A stretch of 64,000 nucleotides of DNA from Mactromeris polynyma (taxonomy: Eukaryota > Mollusca > Bivalvia > Venerida > Mactridae): contig JASFXZ010000034.1 in the NCBI GenBank assembly GCA_032209605.1, positions 6,375,149 to 6,439,148 of the forward strand, read 5' to 3'. The position numbers were made by a program, and so were the translations under genes. The notes under the pieces were generated by a model. That model saw only the letters and a list, made by a program, of their open reading frames with translations, did not search any database and was not told the origin of the DNA. Each line of letters begins with the position of its first letter. Position 1 is the first letter of the stretch. This document shows positions 24,730 through 34,305 of the stretch, piece after piece.

Positions 24730-26300
24730 TTTTCTACAAAGTAGAAAAAAGACGTCTATCTAAAATATTACGACAGGTTTTGGCACAATATCTAATCAAT
24801 GTTGAATCTTGGTTAGAAAACAGTAAAACATATTTTTCAGAATCCTGCAAATCCCTAAATGACTCGTTAAACAGTACCGCTTTATAGTTGAATTCTTCTC
24901 TTAAATCTTCATAAACATAACAATTTAACATAACATGTAATTCACTTTCTACAGAAAGGACAAACTCTATGTTCTTCATTCAAGCCCTCATACCGTCCAG
25001 TCTCAATACGAATAAGGACAACGCCTAATCTAAACTTACTGAAAGCTGACCGATGAGTAGGTGGCAAAATCAGTTTAAAATAATGTTCAGTTTTATAGTC
25101 AGATTTAAAAGACCTGTACAGTCTTAGTTTATTACGACCGCGCGCAGACGGACCTGTTATATTCTGTAAACTAGTATGCCATTCATTAAAAAAGTTATTC
25201 AGTGCCACAGTCTCGACATCTTGCACAAACGTATTAGCAATGCGATTTTGTAAGCATGTGTATCTATTTAGACTGTTTACATTTAAAAACGACTTTACAT
25301 AATAAAACCAGTTTTTACATGAATGATTTGCCTTACTGTAAGTCCAGAGTGCAGTACATTTGGTAAACCTGGATTCGTCAATACGTGCTAATATTACCAG
25401 TACAATGCAATAAATTTCCATTGACGGACAATTGGAGGCTTCAAGCCCAATTCACCAGCCAGTCCAACATTTGGTGTATATTTACCAACACCTAAGAAAA
25501 ATCTTTGTGCCCTGTTATGTACTGCTTCAATACATGAGTATGAGCGGAATACCCATAGAGGAGCACTCTAACTTACAACAGGCCATACAACTGCATCATA
25601 CAATTTCGTAAACACATCGTTAGGAAGACCACCAATACATTTTGCAATAAGTAAACCTTATGCACGACTTGCACTCTGAGCCAATGTCCTAACAGTAACA
25701 TTGAGATCAAGATATTCGTGAAAAACAGCACCTAGGTAAGTATATATATCAACAATTTTAATTGACTGGAACCATACATAAACTGAGACGTTGTACGTGC
25801 TACGGAGTTTGGTCTAAAATGTACTATATTGCTTTTAGTTGAATTAACGTGCATGTCATTTATAGAACACCAATCAATTAAGGCGGTCAATAATAACTGA
25901 AGCTCATCTGCGGACTCTGCTAATAAAACGATGTCATCAGCGTACAACATAATACAAACTTTGTCATTGTCAACAGGCACACCAATACCAAGTGCTCTAA
26001 GATAAACTGAAAATCGTTAATGAAAAAATTAAAGAGTATCGGGGATAATATACAGCCTTGTCTTAGACCACAGTCTACATCAAACCAGTCTGTTCTATGT
26101 GAATTTACTCTAACACATGATGATACAGAATTATAAAGGGACTTAATAGCCACAAGCATTTTACCACCAACACCTAATTCAGACAGCCTATTCCATAATA
26201 TATTTCTATTTATAGTATCATTAGCTTTTCTAAATTCAATAAAAGCACAAAAAGTAGATTTACGAGACTTTTTCCTAGTGTCAAGATAGTATGCAAAGAC
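24730..26300 (-). pseudogene. Older LINE, 3' half: decayed reverse transcriptase and C-terminal domain
   Basis: On the - strand, frames broken by shifts and stops read F-C-A-F-I-E-F-R-K-A-N-D, then G-L-R-Q-G-C-I-L-S-P-I-L-F-N-F-F-I-N-D-F, then L-Y-A-D-D-I-V-L-L-A (about 25940), then R-I-E-T-G-R-Y and C-P-F-C-R-K, and N-C-Y-V-Y-E-D-L-R. These are RT motifs 3-5 (YADD present) and the terminal C-x2-C...H-x4-C knuckle of a non-LTR element. Its 5' part lies beyond the younger LINE, at 32705-33180. Confidence 0.88.
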
Positions 26301-26306
26301 ATAATA
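26301..26306. repeat. Target site duplication, left copy (ATAATA)
   Basis: Matches ATAATA at 32705-32710. Removing 26307-32704 and one copy restores a coherent RT reading frame in the older LINE across the junction. Confidence 0.8.
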
Positions 26307-27028
26307 AAAAAAAGTTTCAAAAAGTTTATTTCGTTTAAAACCAGAAGGTCACAGACCCATGTGGCAAAACAGTATACAAACAGATATAAATATAGATATG
26401 GCGAACATCAAAATATGAACATATCATATTATTAATATCAACATACCAACATTACTAACATATCATTATAAAATTATATGAAAATTATAATTATAACCCT
26501 ACAATCTGTTGTATATATATATATGTGCGTGTGCGTGTGCGTGTGTATAAAACATGATCATAATACATTTACTATTGACAATAATCCTAATACATACAAT
26601 ATATATACATATATATCATAATTAGTATAGGAGTACCATGTCCCTAGCATTGATTCCTTATCGAAACGAAATATAAGGTCATCTGCAGGGTTATAATGCA
26701 CTATAGCAAAGTTATAAAGATGGCAACAAACGTGCACATTCAACATTACTTATACTCGATAATGTATAAATATCGCAACCAGAAACATAAAAAAGCATTA
26801 CACATTGACAGACATATAATACTACTTTAATTTATCAAAACATATTCTAATCGTAAAATTGAATTTGAATGAGTTTATAAATAAAAGTATACAAATATGC
26901 CGAACACCAATTTAATAACATAATATTTTCATATCACTGAAATGAATATCTTTATTTGAAAATCTTAACGGACAGTGAATATACTTATTTTATTGAATTA
27001 GACACCAAATAATTGCTAAACATATATA

Positions 27029-30000
27029 TCATACGTTGTTTAGATAAAGTGTATTTGTTCTAACATTGAAAGCTTTTTCTACATAAATTCCCAAGTTCCT
27101 AATAATTTTCTTATTCCTAGAATTTAAAAGTTCGATAAATTTGGGCATATTCGGGCGCCTCCAGAAATATCCAGGTATATATTTATTTCGTAACTCGACA
27201 TAAAAATTGCATTTTAATACAAAATGAAACTCATCTTCTAATTCTTCACATAACAAACACTTTCTTTCATTAACAGGGGTAGCTCTTGGTTTGTTCCAAC
27301 GACCTGTTTCGATGCATAATCTATGAGAAGCAATACGTAAACGAGAAATGCATATTCTAAATTTTTTAATATTAACAACATCAAGATATGGTTGGAAATT
27401 ATGAGATGACAAGAATCTATATAATGACGCTCTACTAGAATCTTGAAGTCTTCCGGTCCAGTTCTGTAAAAATTGATCTTTTATCCTTTGTTTCACATTT
27501 AATACAAATAATTTGATATCCCCAATAGTTTGAAACAACCATACTTCATAAAACCCAAGTGTACATAGTAAATCTCTGGTAAGCGAACACCAATTTACTC
27601 TATTATTGTCAATAATATCATTATATAACGTGTCATCTATTTTTCTTATATATCTATGTTCATTTGCATTTACAATCTTAGCCCAAAACTTTAAAATATT
27701 AACATATCTTGCATTTTGAAGAGGCATTCTGCCCAATTCACCATATATAAAATCATTTTGTGTTGATGTTTTAACACCTAAAATGCGTTTGCAAAATTGT
27801 ATATGTACTCTCTCAATGGCTACACCTCTATTAAACCCCCACACTTCACTTCCATAGTTTAAAATAGGAGCAATTAATTTATCAAATAGCTCAATTCTAT
27901 GCCTAACAGTAATAGTTGTGAATTTATACAAGTACTTATCCATTTTATATATAGCCTTTAATGCTTGTCCAGATAGTGTTTTCTGAGCATCAGAAAATGA
28001 GCCACCAGAAGTAAAAACAACTCCAAGATATATAAATCTGTTAACAATATCAATAGGTTCACCGTCATAATAAAAATACAAATCATTTGGTAATCTGCCG
28101 CCTTTTCTAAATATAACAGCTTTGGTTTTCGAAATATTAACTTTAAGTTTCCATTTGTTACAATATTCTAATAACAAGTCTAAGTTTCTTTGTAGCTCAA
28201 TGGCATTATTTGCAAAAATAACTATATCGTCTGCATACAATATAAGAAATAATTTAAACATATATAAATCAATACCTTCACACCCATTACTAGTATACAT
28301 ATCTTCAATATCATTTATAAACATAGAAAATAAAAAAGGCGACAAACATTCACCTTGTCTAACTCCTAAAGTGCATTCAAAACTATCGCTTAACGAATTA
28401 CAATATTTAACTCTTGACTTAACAGTTACATACATTGACCTGATAATATTCAAAATATTTCCTCTTAAACCAAGTTTTATCAATTTATGCCACAAATTGT
28501 CACGATTTACATAATCAAAAGCTTTACTGAAATCAACAAATACGCAATACAATTTTTTACCGGCGTTTATCATATGATTTATCAAACCATGTAGAACAAA
28601 AACATTGTCGGTAGTACCTAGATTCGTGCGAAAACCTGCTTGTGCCTCTATATACACACCATATTTTTCAGCCCAATCAGTCAATCTATTGTTAATGATT
28701 CTAGTGAACAATTTACCTAATGTACTAAGCAGTGTAATCCCTCTGTAATTGTTTACCTCATTAATGCTTCCTTTCTTGTGTAGTGGTATTACAAAACCTT
28801 CGGACCATGCCTCAGGAAAATAACCTATATCAAAAATTCTATTAAATAAACATACAAGATAAGGAATTAACACAGTTTTGCCATGCGTGAAAAATTCATT
28901 CAAAAACATGTCTGGTCCACCACTTTTATTATTGTTTAACTGTTTAATTGCATTTAAAACATTTCTAGATGTAAATGGCAAGTTTAATTCATGAAACATA
29001 ATATTAAACTCATTGTTTTCATATCTTTCTATAAAATGTATAATATCCTCATCAGGTGTGAAAAAGGGGTCCTCTGGGTTATTAACAGATTTAAAATACT
29101 GTTCAAAACTATCTAAGGAAATATTACTATCTTTTACTCCAGCACAATTTTTTAACATTTTCCAGTATAATTTTGCATTTTTATATTTAGCGTCAACAAG
29201 TTTACTAGTTTCCACATTATCGTATTCATATTTTGCTTTACGTATACATGACTTATACAAAGATCTAGCATTAACCATATATTCTCTATTCGTTTCAGAT
29301 TTGTTATTTCTATACAGATTTAATGCTGAATAAAACAATTGTCTTCTATCATCACATTCTTGTGTGTACCATTTTTTATTGTTTTCAGTTGAACTGACAT
29401 TTGTATTTTTATCATACACTTTACGCTTAAATAAAGGTGACACCACTTCATCAACTATATCACCTAATTCATCAATACAAATGTTAATATCATTTTTATT
29501 CAAAGCCATTTCAACATTTCTTTTAAAAAGATCTAGTTTCAGCACAGTATCTTCTAATGACAATCTATCAACAAAAACACCACTTTTATCGCTATCCCAC
29601 GTGTACTTGTAATCTACTGTATCATAGCATTTCGTATTTTGGTCGATTGTATCAACAGGTTTATCAAAAGAAAAATGGCAATTAACTAAACAGTGATCCG
29701 ATAACAAATTAGGATCATTTACGTTAAAATACTGTACATGTTTAAACAGATTTTGTGTACATAAGAAATAATCAACAACACTGCTACCTCTATTTCCCGT
29801 AAAAGTATATTTACCAACTTTGTCATTTACACGACCATTTAGTATTCTAAGACCGGTCTGTTTGCACAACTCTAACAACAAAGTCCCATTACTATTCAAA
29901 TGGCCAGTATCTTGTGAGTATCGATCAGTATTGATATCAGTTGTATAATCATCAGGCAAAACATCGATATGCCTAACATTATCATTTGTCACAAAATCAG

Positions 30001-30523
30001 GTAAGTTTGAAGTACGAGCATTCATGTCACCACAAAGAACAAAATTAAAACCATTTTTTTGCTCTTGATCTAAAGTCGCGATTTTTTCTAACAATCTATC
30101 GAAAATGCTATCTTCGTTCATTGCAACTCTGCTACTGCACTCTGGAACAATATAACACAAGCAAACAAATAAGTCACTAGAAAGACCCAGCTTAGAGCCT
30201 TTTATCTTAACACAAATGATATCATCTTGACTACAAAACACTAATGTATCAGAAGAAACGTAGTCATTGCGAATATATGCTAAAATGCCACCTGAAGAAC
30301 GTTTACTCCTTGTTTTATTTACTGTACGATTTAAAAAGAAATGCTCAAAATTATCAACATGAAAATCAGTGAATTGATTAGCCCATGTTTCAGTAAATAA
30401 AACGATATCACTATTATTGAAAATTTTCTTCACTTCAGGAGAGTTTAATTTATTATTTCGTCTTGACTGGACACTTTGTATATTTAGCAGAGAACATCGC
30501 AGCGTGACCTTCTTATCGTTGTC
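27029..30523 (-). CDS. LINE ORF2: APE endonuclease, reverse transcriptase, C-terminal zinc knuckle
   Basis: Open from the codon after the TAG at 30526-30524 to the stop at 27029. Numbering from GTG 30433 as residue 1: endonuclease T-E-T-W 14-17, G-D-M-N-A-R 135-140, S-D-H 245-247. RT has N-Y-R-G-I-T 562-567, F-V-D-F-S-K-A-F-D 632-640, G-V-R-Q-G 690-694 and catalytic Y-A-D-D 733-736. The end has C1059-x2-C1062-x7-H1070-x4-C1075. The 30 codons before GTG encode L-L-N-I-Q-S-V-Q-S, the conserved first strand of APE endonucleases, so translation must start upstream. There is no ATG between the TAG and residue 105. The product nicks target DNA and copies its own RNA at the nick. Confidence 0.93.
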   Translation of the reverse strand, partial: DNDKKVTLRCSLLNIQSVQSRRNNKLNSPEVKKIFNNSDIVLFTETWANQFTDFHVDNFEHFFLNRTVNKTRSKRSSGGILAYIRNDYVSSDTLVFCSQDDIICVKIKGSKLGLSSDLFVCLCYIVPECSSRVAMNEDSIFDRLLEKIATLDQEQKNGFNFVLCGDMNARTSNLPDFVTNDNVRHIDVLPDDYTTDINTDRYSQDTGHLNSNGTLLLELCKQTGLRILNGRVNDKVGKYTFTGNRGSSVVDYFLCTQNLFKHVQYFNVNDPNLLSDHCLVNCHFSFDKPVDTIDQNTKCYDTVDYKYTWDSDKSGVFVDRLSLEDTVLKLDLFKRNVEMALNKNDINICIDELGDIVDEVVSPLFKRKVYDKNTNVSSTENNKKWYTQECDDRRQLFYSALNLYRNNKSETNREYMVNARSLYKSCIRKAKYEYDNVETSKLVDAKYKNAKLYWKMLKNCAGVKDSNISLDSFEQYFKSVNNPEDPFFTPDEDIIHFIERYENNEFNIMFHELNLPFTSRNVLNAIKQLNNNKSGGPDMFLNEFFTHGKTVLIPYLVCLFNRIFDIGYFPEAWSEGFVIPLHKKGSINEVNNYRGITLLSTLGKLFTRIINNRLTDWAEKYGVYIEAQAGFRTNLGTTDNVFVLHGLINHMINAGKKLYCVFVDFSKAFDYVNRDNLWHKLIKLGLRGNILNIIRSMYVTVKSRVKYCNSLSDSFECTLGVRQGECLSPFLFSMFINDIEDMYTSNGCEGIDLYMFKLFLILYADDIVIFANNAIELQRNLDLLLEYCNKWKLKVNISKTKAVIFRKGGRLPNDLYFYYDGEPIDIVNRFIYLGVVFTSGGSFSDAQKTLSGQALKAIYKMDKYLYKFTTITVRHRIELFDKLIAPILNYGSEVWGFNRGVAIERVHIQFCKRILGVKTSTQNDFIYGELGRMPLQNARYVNILKFWAKIVNANEHRYIRKIDDTLYNDIIDNNRVNWCSLTRDLLCTLGFYEVWLFQTIGDIKLFVLNVKQRIKDQFLQNWTGRLQDSSRASLYRFLSSHNFQPYLDVVNIKKFRICISRLRIASHRLCIETGRWNKPRATPVNERKCLLCEELEDEFHFVLKCNFYVELRNKYIPGYFWRRPNMPKFIELLNSRNKKIIRNLGIYVEKAFNVRTNTLYLNNV

Positions 30524-32332
30524 CTAGTGTGCTCTATTCTGACCTGTCGATTCGCCTGGGGATAATCCGTCATCTGCTGGTAGCACGGTTTTCTTTTGTT
30601 GAGATTGTGTATTAGAATTATTTTTAGATCGGGGGAAAACCAGATCACTATCAGTATTTGTTTTGTTGACACTATTACGCTTATATGGTTTGGAAGATTG
30701 CGAACGTTTTTCTGCCTTTGAAGATGCACGTGACGCCACCTTTGTTTTCGCACTGGCGTTGCTTCGCTTAGGAGATCTGCTCGAACGCACTATTTTTTTA
30801 TCCGGTTGCTGTGTTACAACTGATTTGAGTTGTGTTTCGTCAGTATGGTTGGGTATCATACTGACCGAAAAAGATTCACTTGTGTTTACTGTTGGCTGCA
30901 TTTCCATGGGACTGTTCTGCAAATCGACATTTGGCATTGGGGATGTAGTTATTTGACTCTGAGTTTCAGGCGGAGTGTTGTATTCTTGTAATCCATGGGG
31001 CGTGGCAGTAATGTTCATCATTGGATTTAGATGTTGTCCTTGATCTACCTGTGGTAGCCTGAAAGCCTGAAATCCTGCATACGGCATTTGAAAAGGAACT
31101 GTCATAGGTGGAATACACTGAATAGCACTCACAGGGACTTGAGACAGATACTGGTTAGTGTTCACGGAGAATTGTGTCATATTTTGCATGTTTTGCATGG
31201 AGTTTCTTGCGTATTCATGCATATGCTGATTTGAACTCACAGGGATTTGGGGGGAACTGAGAGCCTGGGGTATGTTACCCGTATTTGATGCATCTTCTAC
31301 GGAAATTGATTCACTAGTCACATGTGCATTATGAGTATCATATTCTCTTGCTGTGATGGTGCTAGCCACAGATGGAGTGCTGATAAGATTTTGCTGCCGC
31401 ATGGGTAAGTCACGACGGGCTTGTTGTTGGGCATTGCTCAATGCACGCAATCTGTCAACAATTTCATTGCTTTGTTGCTTAAGTTCCGAGGACCTATCAC
31501 GAGCACTAGATTGCACCGCAGATTCTGTAAATACGGGAGCGTCAAATGATAATATATCTGCCTGAGTAATTCTGTTAGCGTTTGTATATTTCGTCCATTC
31601 AGGGAGTTCATCCTTTATTAACCGACCATTTTCAATTAGCCTAGCAGGGTATATCATTTTGATAGTATTTCGGGGTGAATTTCTTTTTAGATCCTTGTAT
31701 ATAGGCCATAAGCGGTGACGGGCTTCTTGGATTTCTTTAGGAAAGTCATGATCCAAAGCAAAACCTGTATTTATGAGCATGTTAGCTCTGCTCATGATCA
31801 TTTCCACGTCACAATAGTCACGAAAGTTCACTATTATGGGACGACGTTGAAACTGCTTTTTTAAATCTATTCTCCCTAATCTATGTGCCCTTGCAAGGTA
31901 GATTCTCCTGGGGTCAAGGTCAAGGTGGTTCTCCAGGAATCCTCTGACTAACTCGAAGCAGTTTTCACCCTTGTTCTCAGAAATACCACGAATGATCAAA
32001 TTGTTTCTTCTTGAACGTGCTTCCAAATCTATAGATCTGTATGCAAGTGTTTTCATAAAGTCTGTATGTGAATTTGTCACATGAACTACCTGTCCTAGTT
32101 TCTCACATACACCTTGTAAAGACTGCTCAAATCTCGATAATCCATCATTACATTTGATCTGTTCATGTTTCATTTCTCTCATCTCATCAAATAAACGTGT
32201 TAGTTTATTATCAATAGAACTGTTTATAAACGCTGCCCTTGCCGAATCCATTTTATTATCACAATCAAAATTTTCAGTTTCTCGTGCAGATAAAATTTCA
32301 AACCTGTTCGATGTAGACACACTAAAGCTCAT
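30524..32332 (-). CDS. LINE ORF1: L1-like RNA-binding protein
   Basis: 602 residues, ATG at 32332, TAG at 30526-30524. Predicted coiled coil at about 40-105. L-E-A-R-S-R-R-N-N-L-I-I-R-G at 103-116 opens an RRM-like domain (to about 180), followed by a C-terminal domain to about 245 (A-R-H-R-L-W-P-I-Y-K-D-L). This matches the trimeric L1 ORF1p / Transposase_22 layout. The rest is Gln/Pro/Ser-rich and probably disordered, ending in a basic stretch at about 515-600 (R-S-S-R-S-P-K-R). ORF1 proteins bind the element RNA to form the transposition particle. Confidence 0.92.
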   Translation of the reverse strand: MSFSVSTSNRFEILSARETENFDCDNKMDSARAAFINSSIDNKLTRLFDEMREMKHEQIKCNDGLSRFEQSLQGVCEKLGQVVHVTNSHTDFMKTLAYRSIDLEARSRRNNLIIRGISENKGENCFELVRGFLENHLDLDPRRIYLARAHRLGRIDLKKQFQRRPIIVNFRDYCDVEMIMSRANMLINTGFALDHDFPKEIQEARHRLWPIYKDLKRNSPRNTIKMIYPARLIENGRLIKDELPEWTKYTNANRITQADILSFDAPVFTESAVQSSARDRSSELKQQSNEIVDRLRALSNAQQQARRDLPMRQQNLISTPSVASTITAREYDTHNAHVTSESISVEDASNTGNIPQALSSPQIPVSSNQHMHEYARNSMQNMQNMTQFSVNTNQYLSQVPVSAIQCIPPMTVPFQMPYAGFQAFRLPQVDQGQHLNPMMNITATPHGLQEYNTPPETQSQITTSPMPNVDLQNSPMEMQPTVNTSESFSVSMIPNHTDETQLKSVVTQQPDKKIVRSSRSPKRSNASAKTKVASRASSKAEKRSQSSKPYKRNSVNKTNTDSDLVFPRSKNNSNTQSQQKKTVLPADDGLSPGESTGQNRAH

Positions 32333-32704
32333 AATACTGTCAGCTATTCGTATTATATCCTCTCAAAATGTAAATCACAATTTATAGATAACCACACATG
32401 ATATAATCTATCCACATGTAATACAGGTTTATTCAACGAGACGATCATCTAGAAGCTAAGTTTGTGAAATGTTGGTATCCATGAATTTGAAAATTGAACA
32501 AAGGAATCCTACTTCCAGTGGTAAAATCCTCTAGATCCATGTACATGTACCGAAATAAAACAAGTGTCAGATAACTCCAATAGATCACGTTCAGTTATAT
32601 TAAATTTCCGAAAATTATTCTTGTTTTAATAACTACATCCAAATTTTAATTTCAATACAACGAGCGAGAAAAAATTCGCGGCCATCTCAACCGGAAGTCA
32701 CGTG
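32333..32704 (-). promoter_or_regulatory. 5' UTR / presumed internal promoter of the young LINE
   Basis: 372 bp between the insertion junction and the ORF1 ATG. The sense 5' end starts 'cacgtgacttccggttgaga' then 'tggccgcg', containing a CACGTG E-box and a CTTCCGG ETS-like site. LINE 5' ends usually carry an internal Pol II promoter; activity here is inferred. Confidence 0.5.
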
Positions 32705-33180
32705 ATAATATGATCAGTTGTGCTTAGAACTACTCTTTCTGAACCAATTTTTCTCGTCTGACACAATCTCATTATCTTCAGACCATTTGGTTAGTCGGCA
32801 ATTTAAAACATGACAATATAGTTTATACATAGATGACGTAAGAGAAATACCCCGATACGACAATGGATCTCTTTTATCAGTTGTAGACGATTTCGGTATA
32901 GGGTTAATAATACATTTACTCCATAGTGACGAAACAATACCCTTATCAAAACAAATATTAAACAAGACATGTAGAAAAGAAATAAAAAACATCATTATTT
33001 AATACTTCTACAGGAATATTATCAATACCACATGCTTTGCCTTTATTAACAGAACTTATGGTTTTACGTACTTCTAGCAGTGATATATGGTATTTCTTCG
33101 ACTTAAAATATATGTTATTAGTTTTAATTGATTCATTGTCCCAGATTTATTTCATTCAAACCTTATTAATTTCATCAAAA
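32705..33180 (-). pseudogene. Older LINE, 5' fragment: start of reverse transcriptase domain
   Basis: Begins with the right ATAATA target duplication (32705-32710). On the - strand: V-R-K-T-I-S-S-V-N-K-G-K-A-C-G-I-D-N-I-P-V-E-V-L, then I-I-N-P-I-P-K-S, Y-R-G-I-S-L-T-S and, after a frameshift, S-T-T-D-H-I. These are RT motifs 0-2a; motif 3 onward resumes at 26300. No endonuclease part was found, so the older copy was 5'-truncated or eroded before 33180. A diverged partial duplication follows to about 33300. Confidence 0.85.
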
Positions 33181-33646
33181 TATTTCGTAGTTTCTATTAA
33201 TATATAGTCGAAATAATGATAATTGTGTCTTCTTCGACATTAAAGATATACGATTGATAGATTTCCCCAGATTCACATTCATTCAAACCTAATTTCTAAA
33301 ATGTCAAAATTTATTAGAGCCGGCTTATGCGCCAATTATATTATCCATACATTCCAAGTTGATTTCTTAGAACACATTTTCTACAAAAAACATATCAACA
33401 TCAAATGAAATATAATATAGGAAATGATCATATACATATTTGAAAAGAACTTTTTGATCACAACTGTTAGGGGAGATAGCTATTAGCTGAAATATATAAA
33501 ATACAAGGGAAGTAAATCTTACATAGAATGAATTTTATTAAAATTGTAAAATAACATAACATATACGTTAAGCTGGTTAGCCGTTTTCAGCAAACACTAC
33601 TAAACTTATTACATGTATATGCATACTGTCAACTAATATGTTTCAC

Positions 33647-34052
33647 CATAAATTGTTTGTACTTTGATTTATATGCGGAATTCGGTACCGACGAATGGAT
33701 TTAGGTAGATGTTATCGTCTATATTTTTCATAAACAATCTTTTTTTTTAGATTTTTTGTCTGTACATTTGAATCAACCTAATATTTAATATAACAACAAT
33801 GAATTAGCAATATATAGTGCAGATGTTGTATTACAGGTGGATTTCGGTAATGGAAAATAGCGACGATCGAAGGTTGGTAGTGGCGATTGGATTTCGGTAG
33901 AGATAATTGTCTATATTTTTCTTAATATGCAATATTTTTCTTTAATTTTTTGCCTGTGCATTTGATATTATGTTAAAAATAGCATACATAGCGCAGATGT
34001 TGTATTTGAAGTGGATTTCGGTAATGGAAAATGGATTTCGGTAAAAGGTAAC
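33647..34052 (-). repeat. Right inverted end of the 11.4-kb foldback structure
   Basis: Reverse complement of 22612-23056 with roughly 80-85% identity by eye. It holds the same two subunits and TACCGAAATCC motifs ('ggatttcggtaatggaaaat' appears twice on the + strand). Confidence 0.85.
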
Positions 34053-34305
34053 GTACCGATAATTACCTCCCTTATGCCATTGAGCAAAATAACGAATTGA
34101 GGCCCGTATAAACGCAATTTTCTATGTTTGAAAACAACTTCCGATTTCAGAAAGACAAAGGCTTTTCGCTTACAGACAATAATGAAAGAGAGAGAATACG
34201 TAGCTACAGGAAACGCCACATCCATAAGCCTCCACACGTATTCACGTAAACCGTCAATAGCAACAAACAGTAATTACCTCCCTTATTCGAATTGAGGCCC
34301 GTAAT
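34053..34305 (-). other. Flank with a copy of the TRIM 5' leader and a short direct repeat
   Basis: On the - strand near 34150-34115, 'tttctgaaatc' and then 'tcaaacatagaaaattgcgt' match the TRIM leader 'tttctgaaatc'/'tcaaacatagaaaatggcgt', with ATG changed to ATT. No B-box coding follows. 'taattacctcccttat' and 'gaattgaggcccgta' both recur (34070-34112 and 34271-34303). Confidence 0.6.

Larger units (their letters stand above)
26307..32704 (-). mobile_element. Apparently full-length, recently inserted LINE (non-LTR retrotransposon)
   Basis: 6398 bp: 5' UTR 32704-32333, ORF1 32332-30524, TAG, ORF2 frame 30523-27029, 3' UTR 27028-26307. The 3' UTR contains an AT/GT microsatellite at 26510-26547. 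No poly-A tail; the sense-strand end is T-rich (gaaacttttttt). Both ORFs are uninterrupted except for the TAG between them. It is inserted in the RT domain of an older LINE. The ETW-type APE endonuclease and C-terminal CCHC knuckle place it among APE-type non-LTR elements; I cannot decide the clade (L1/Tx1-like ORF1 versus CR1/Jockey-like endonuclease start). Confidence 0.92.
22612..34052. mobile_element. 11.4-kb foldback-type composite with ~0.4-kb inverted ends
   Basis: Defined by the inverted repeats at 22612-23056 and 33647-34052. The interior holds a TCA-rich tract, a short inverted-repeat element, and a decayed LINE split by a young LINE. No transposase-like coding region was found, so it would be non-autonomous. 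No clear target duplication is visible (left flank ...cccgtgt, right flank gtaccg...). Alternatives are two separate insertions of a ~0.4-kb element in opposite orientation, or an inversion-linked rearrangement. Confidence 0.65.

Noticed and set aside
28122..29612. + strand open frames opposite the LINE
   Set aside because: Antisense shadows of LINE ORF2.
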